Shown here: in pieces, positions 59,900 to 64,000 of the stretch
How the letters are laid out: each line of letters starts with the position of its first letter
Numbering within the stretch: the first letter of the stretch is position 1
Source of the DNA: Ramazzottius varieornatus
Lineage: Eukaryota > Tardigrada > Eutardigrada > Parachela > Ramazzottiidae
Direction: 5' to 3'
DNA: 64,000 nucleotides
Assembly (NCBI GenBank): GCA_001949185.1
Contig: BDGG01000002.1
Location: 3,092,737 to 3,156,736, forward strand
The notes under the pieces: model-generated
The model's database searches: none
Seen by the model: only the letters and a program-made list of their open reading frames with translations
What the model was told of the DNA's origin: nothing
Made by a program: the position numbers and the translations under genes

Positions 59900-61010
59900 A
59901 ACGGAATACAATGAATTTTTCGGTTTTGTATTCCGCTCGGAAAAGGCCAGTTTTATACTTCCTTTGTATTCCGCAAGTCACGTGATTTTGCCGACGTCGT
60001 ACGTTTTGTTGTAGGACTTTCTTTGTATCACGAGTGTTTGTTTCGCCACTGTACTGTACATGTATTCGAAATGGCAGTTTGTACTTGGACGTCAAACCTT
60101 CTGTCTCAACAGGATACGTGGAGTGTTCGGAAGCGGGGGACCATGTGACGGTTCGTGGGCAGCCGAAGAGGATGATTAAGTGAGAGATCGGCAAGAGCGG
60201 AAGTCTGGCTAGAGCCGGCGAGCTGCTTCGGCGAGGAGGTGCGAAGCAGAAGGAGGAGGAAAAAGCAGAGCGGATAAGGTGCGCAGAAGAAGAAGATGCC
60301 GCACATTAGCGCCCTGAACAGATAAACAACGACGAAGCGACAAACTTCATGGACTCCAGCGACCATGAATCAATTGACGAGCGTGAGAATCATCAGAGAA
60401 GTAAGTGGTGGGATCTTCCGGTTCGTTTCTAACTTGTTAGTCCCTTTACCTCTTGCGGATTTAGATTATGTCGACGAATTTGTCTTCGGTTGTTGTCTTT
60501 TGTGATCTGTTAACTTTTCACCTAATTATACCCTTCTCAGTTTTGCTTCAGTTCTCAATGCTCCCCACCAAGAGATGTCCGCAGCTTTTCTTCTTTTCGG
60601 CCCCAAGTTTTTCAAGTCTTTTGTGAGATGTTCTGGTGCCCAGGTAGCACAGTCCAAGTTATTTTGTGGCAATTCTAACCTTGTTTCAAGTAGCTTTGCG
60701 CTCGTCTTTCTCCCAGCACAATAAAACACTCGTTTTTCCAATACAAACCTGACGCTTCAGCGAAGTACAAATCTAGCTAGCAACCTAGATCGAGAATGGA
60801 ATACAGACAGGAAGCAAGTGCCGATACAGACAGACAAATACAGACAGACAGATCAGTAATCGGAAAGCAGCAACGTATACATTCTAAAAGAAGTGGAGAA
60901 AACTGTCATGAATGAAATACAGACGTTGTATCCTGTTTGCGATCGTCTTTGTGTTCCGTCAGCGATCCACAACGGAATGCAAAATTGGTCCGTTGTATTC
61001 CTTCCCGGCT
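59900..61010. repeat. GGAATACA/TGTATTCC degenerate-word region
   Basis: Copies of GGAATACA and its complement TGTATTCC recur near 59902, 59928, 59967, 60797, 60915-60935 and 60992, in both orientations, with a tetranucleotide ACAG run near 60825-60855. The pattern resembles the word-filled hAT-type elements, but I could not define TIRs or a target duplication. Confidence 0.4.
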
Positions 61011-61492
61011 CGTTCTCCATAAGCTCTATACCCCAAACGATACAGCAGTTAGACATGAAAACAGCCGGCCACCGAGATAAGTTGTACGTCCGAAACGGAT
61101 TCCTGAACGCCAGTAAAGCATTCGGGAAGAATGGCTGACATGCCGTACGATCCTAATCCGAAGACGTAAAGTTCTTTGGTTGGAACTTTTGATTGAGCGC
61201 AAGACGATTAGCTGATCGGGTCAGTGGCGTGATAACAGGTCGCGTCCTGTTATCTTCGCGATTCGGGCCATGGATATCGTACATGCTAGGAAGCGGAGGA
61301 GGAACCAACGCAAGGTTGACCTCCTAGGACCTTCTAGAGAGGTGGTGGTCCGGCCGCTCAATGCTATATTAAAACAACCTCTCGCAACTTTCACCATGTT
61401 CGCTTCGGAGAATGTCCTAAAGACCTATTTCGGCTCTGTGGGCTGTTCTTGCAGTATTACGAATGTGATCGTTGGTCTTGCCCAGTTTTTCT

Positions 61493-61790
61493 GTACAGGA
61501 GGAGTAAGCATATGTGACCCAGTGAGGAAATGTGTGACCCAGTAGTCTCAGACGGCGCATCCATGGAAAAGCATGAGACACTCGTCATTAAGATAAGGCC
61601 TATGACGTAGAGAATTACAGTGTTGTCTATCTTACATAAAAAGTGTTTCTGTTAACGTATTGCATACTTGATACNNNNNNNNNNNNNNNNNNNNNNNNNN
61701 NNNNNNNNNNNNNNNNNNNNNNNNACCGTCTGAGATACTGGGTCCACATTTCCTCACTGGGTCACACATGCTTACTCCTCCCGTACTGTA
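61493..61790. repeat. Inverted repeat of about 60 bp flanking an assembly gap
   Basis: Bases about 61493-61555 (GGAGGAGTAAGCATATGTGA onward) recur in complement at 61725-61790 (ending GCTTACTCCTCCCGTACTGT). The 50-base N run at 61675-61724 directly adjoins the right arm. The structure looks like an inverted-repeat element whose centre was not resolved. Confidence 0.8.
61675..61724. other. Assembly gap (50 N)
   Basis: Fifty undetermined bases. The true gap length may differ. Confidence 0.99.
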
Positions 61791-62823
61791 TTCCTCGAAA
61801 GTTCTGCGAATCACGTGACTGTCGTGGTAAATATCATCCGGCGGAGAACAGAAAGTATCTGTACCTTCAATCAAAGACTGCTCCCCAGTCAGAAGTAATG
61901 ACGGGCGACAATCAAACAATCAGGGATACCAGTGCGGGTGTAGTTACTTCCATGATGACGTAATTCGCAGAACTATCGAGAGAATACAGTGAATGTCGGC
62001 TATATTTTTATTCTAAGCGTCGTACTCAAGATGAAAAGCTCCCAAGACCAGAAGAGAAGAAAGTTGTTAGAAAACCCAAAGACAGAATACACCACGTCCA
62101 ACTGACCTATAATTATTTTATCATTTTATTTCTTGTTTCACAATTTCCGCTTTAGTAAAGTGTGACGTCATCTGATCCCATGGGCGTGTCGATGCTCGCT
62201 TGGCTGTCCTCCAATCACGTCCAGACGCTTTTGTAATTACTGCTTTATACACATTTGCCACCATACTGGACTCACCCTGACGTCGCACAGAACCTACTGC
62301 GTCGAGTGAGAATAAATTTAGAATAAAACAAAAACGAAATTTTATTTTTTCTCTACGCTGTTTGTTCCACTTCTCTAAGGGGTAGGGATGAACCTTTCGC
62401 CTGCATGGTTCTGGTAATTTCTGGACCGTTCACAGCAACTGAAGATACTCCATAACAGCAACGGCATTCGAGAAATATTAACAAAAATCCTTAAAACTAC
62501 AATTTGGAGGTTCCACTTACACAAGATGTGACTCGTGATCAAAACAATACTTCGTGGTAACTCAGTACATTTGCTCACTTGTCACATTAGCCGATAGTGG
62601 CGCACTTCTTTTCAAGGCCACCTTGATTACAGAAAAACTCAGTAAGAGCTTGACAACTTCGAATTCTTGCTGTCTGTACTTTGAATTCTCTTCAGTTGGG
62701 CTTGTTCTCGGGAGCACTTGACCATGATTTGTTCAGAAGGGCATCGGCGCTTAGGTACGTGCATGTAGGGCTTGCAGAAGTCTCGCATGCCAGAGGCTGT
62801 ATTTATTCACGTTTATCATACCA

Positions 62824-63913
62824 ATGCGTCCCAAAGGCTACTGGCTTTTGCTCGGGGAGGTATCGTCCTGTGTTGATTTCATAATACTAATCACGACGCA
62901 CGACAGCCAATATGGTCAGATTATGCACTCATGGTTAGAAAACACAAGTATGGACGACTCTAGACATTTGGCGGACGATATCTGGTTGTTGTATCCTCCG
63001 ACAACTCCGAGTTATATTTCTCAAACATATTTGCTATCAGACAGCGCCCTACCCGGTTACATTGAAGGGACTCAAACGGTTGAGGTCTCCAGATTGTTTA
63101 GTCAACTGGCACAAGCGCAGCCGGAATGTTTTACCGTTATTCTGGACTTTGCTTTAGGTACAGTAATCCAGCTTGCATCGCGTTTGAACTATCTGGTCGG
63201 TCAAAAATATCAAGTGGCAAATTTTGTTCTAGCAGCCCGATCGCGATCCAGCTTCCTAACGCTTTGCGACCTTGCGCGAGGTAGACACGCATCTCTTTTG
63301 TGATAAATAATTACGGACCCAGATATAGTTTCTATTTCCTGATTCCTTTTGTAATTTCGGTGGGTTTTTCTTGCAGAGTTCCAGGTACCGGTGTTCACCA
63401 GGTAAACGAAGTGTTTGGCCATCAGTTGGATCAGCTGTTTGTATCCACGAAGTTCCTTTCCTTTCGCTCATGCAGGGTCCCTTGGTTCATCGAAAGCGAA
63501 ACCCATCGCTACCCCACAATTCTTCCTTTGCTCGGAAGCTTGCTCCGTAACCACGCCTCGGCAATACAGGCCTTGGAAAGCCGTTGCGGTTGCGATCGGA
63601 TTGTCTTTGGGTTCGACATCACCGACAAAGAGACGGTGGAGATATTCCATCAGATATTGCCACTTTCGCACAAACGTTAACTCAAAGTGGTGCACTGAAA
63701 ACGTTTCCGGACATTCAGCTTCTTAAGGTGGAATTCAACAGATCAGATGCCAGTTCCGTGATACAGGCGACTACGCAGTGCCGCACACCGAGAACAGCCA
63801 CGATCTTAACCTACGAAGCGCAAGCCTTCCATACCTTCTTTGTAAGACAAGCGTCTCACTACTTTATGATAACTTTTATAAACGTTACCCATGCGGACTG
63901 CAGACAACTGTGA
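62824..63913 (+). CDS. ANF-type (periplasmic-binding-like) receptor ligand-binding region, partial, possibly frameshifted
   Basis: Exons inferred: about 62824-63280, 63377-63410, then from 63476 onward, phases agreeing. Joined, they read VANFVLAARSRSSFLTLCDL, then EFQVPVFTR, then VPWFIESETHRYPTILPLLG with SLLRNHASAIQAL. This order and pattern match the ANF_receptor fold (CSxxxxxLAxxxxVPV, YPT, AxAIxxL), found in receptor guanylate cyclases and some glutamate receptors. The reading frame ends at 63680. Similar-looking sequence (PDIQLLKVEFNRSDASSVIQ and TATILTYEAQAFHTFFVRQA) continues in another frame to 63913. Either a short intron or a frameshift lies near 63650, so a pseudogene is possible. 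The start and any transmembrane and cyclase or channel parts lie outside what I can see. Confidence 0.5.
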
Positions 63914-64000
63914 ATCGCTTGATAATACCAGCGGGCTGTGTCAGTACTTCGGTCCCGATCCAACCATATGGTTCATATCTGAGTCAATGTCTGACTTGGA

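Larger units (their letters stand above)
55281..62823. other. Long intergenic region dominated by repeats
   Basis: I found no supported gene in 7.5 kb. It contains a TCGAA/CCCTAA-word stretch (about 56006-56225) related to those near 50 kb, two hAT-type elements (57312-57785 and 58588-59001), and a GGAATACA/TGTATTCC word region (about 59900-61010). There is also an inverted repeat around an assembly gap (61493-61790). Short ORFs here have no homology I can see. Confidence 0.5.

Noticed and set aside
60106-60366. Short Leu/Phe-rich minus-strand ORF
   Set aside because: No homology, no splice context, and it lies in a repeat-word region; likely chance.
1-64000. CRISPR arrays, operons, bacterial promoters or prophage
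   Set aside because: Nothing of this kind is present; introns, AATAAA signals and metazoan gene families show nuclear eukaryotic DNA.

Overview
This is a eukaryotic, almost certainly metazoan, draft-assembly window (a 50-base N run lies at 61675-61724). Genes have short GT-AG introns (about 65-550 bp), apart from one gene with introns of up to 9.7 kb. A secreted chitin-binding protein, class A GPCRs and a mariner element suggest an ecdysozoan. A tardigrade or other panarthropod is my best guess, but the sequence alone does not prove it. I assigned exons by hand from splice-site consensus, reading-frame phase and protein homology.

Layout: 1-3.5 kb has no confident gene and holds degenerate repeats. 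At 3505-5115 (+) is a signal-peptide, N/S/Q-rich protein ending in a chitin-binding type 2 domain (5 exons). At 5963-7027 (+) is an intact single-exon aminergic-type GPCR, followed at 7518-8038 by a tandem copy that lost TM3-TM5 and is frameshifted. At 9915-11388 and 14466-15888 (both -) are two tandem paralogues of a family I do not recognise: a charged low-complexity N-terminus followed by two putative helix-turn-helix modules. Between them a hAT-type non-autonomous element carries a nested, dead mariner transposon. At 16870-19404 (+) is a complete 8-exon family X DNA polymerase of the Pol lambda type (BRCT + lyase-like + polymerase domains, 582 aa). Converging on it, 19856-41036 (-) is a 21 kb gene of the AUTS2/FBRS/FBRSL1 (Drosophila tay bridge) family. 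At about 44442-49231 (+) is a long extracellular-type protein with a P/Q/N-rich region and cadherin-like repeats. A decayed pogo-type transposase lies near 51.8-53.0 kb, a second class A GPCR (2 exons) at 54106-55280 (+), and exons resembling an ANF-type receptor ligand-binding domain at about 62.8-63.9 kb (+), possibly frameshifted and cut by the window edge.

The gaps are rich in small inverted-repeat transposons. Four insertions in three families have near-perfect TIRs and 8-bp target duplications, and their interiors are built from degenerate copies of a family-specific short word. Several other families are TA-flanked MITEs or small hairpins.

Most interesting points: (1) the Pol lambda-like enzyme carries the Gly-Trp motif of Pol mu/TdT in place of Tyr-Phe, and has lost the lyase lysine; (2) the tandem two-HTH family looks like a domesticated Tc1/paired-type DNA-binding region; (3) the word-filled hAT-type elements share one architecture across unrelated sequences.
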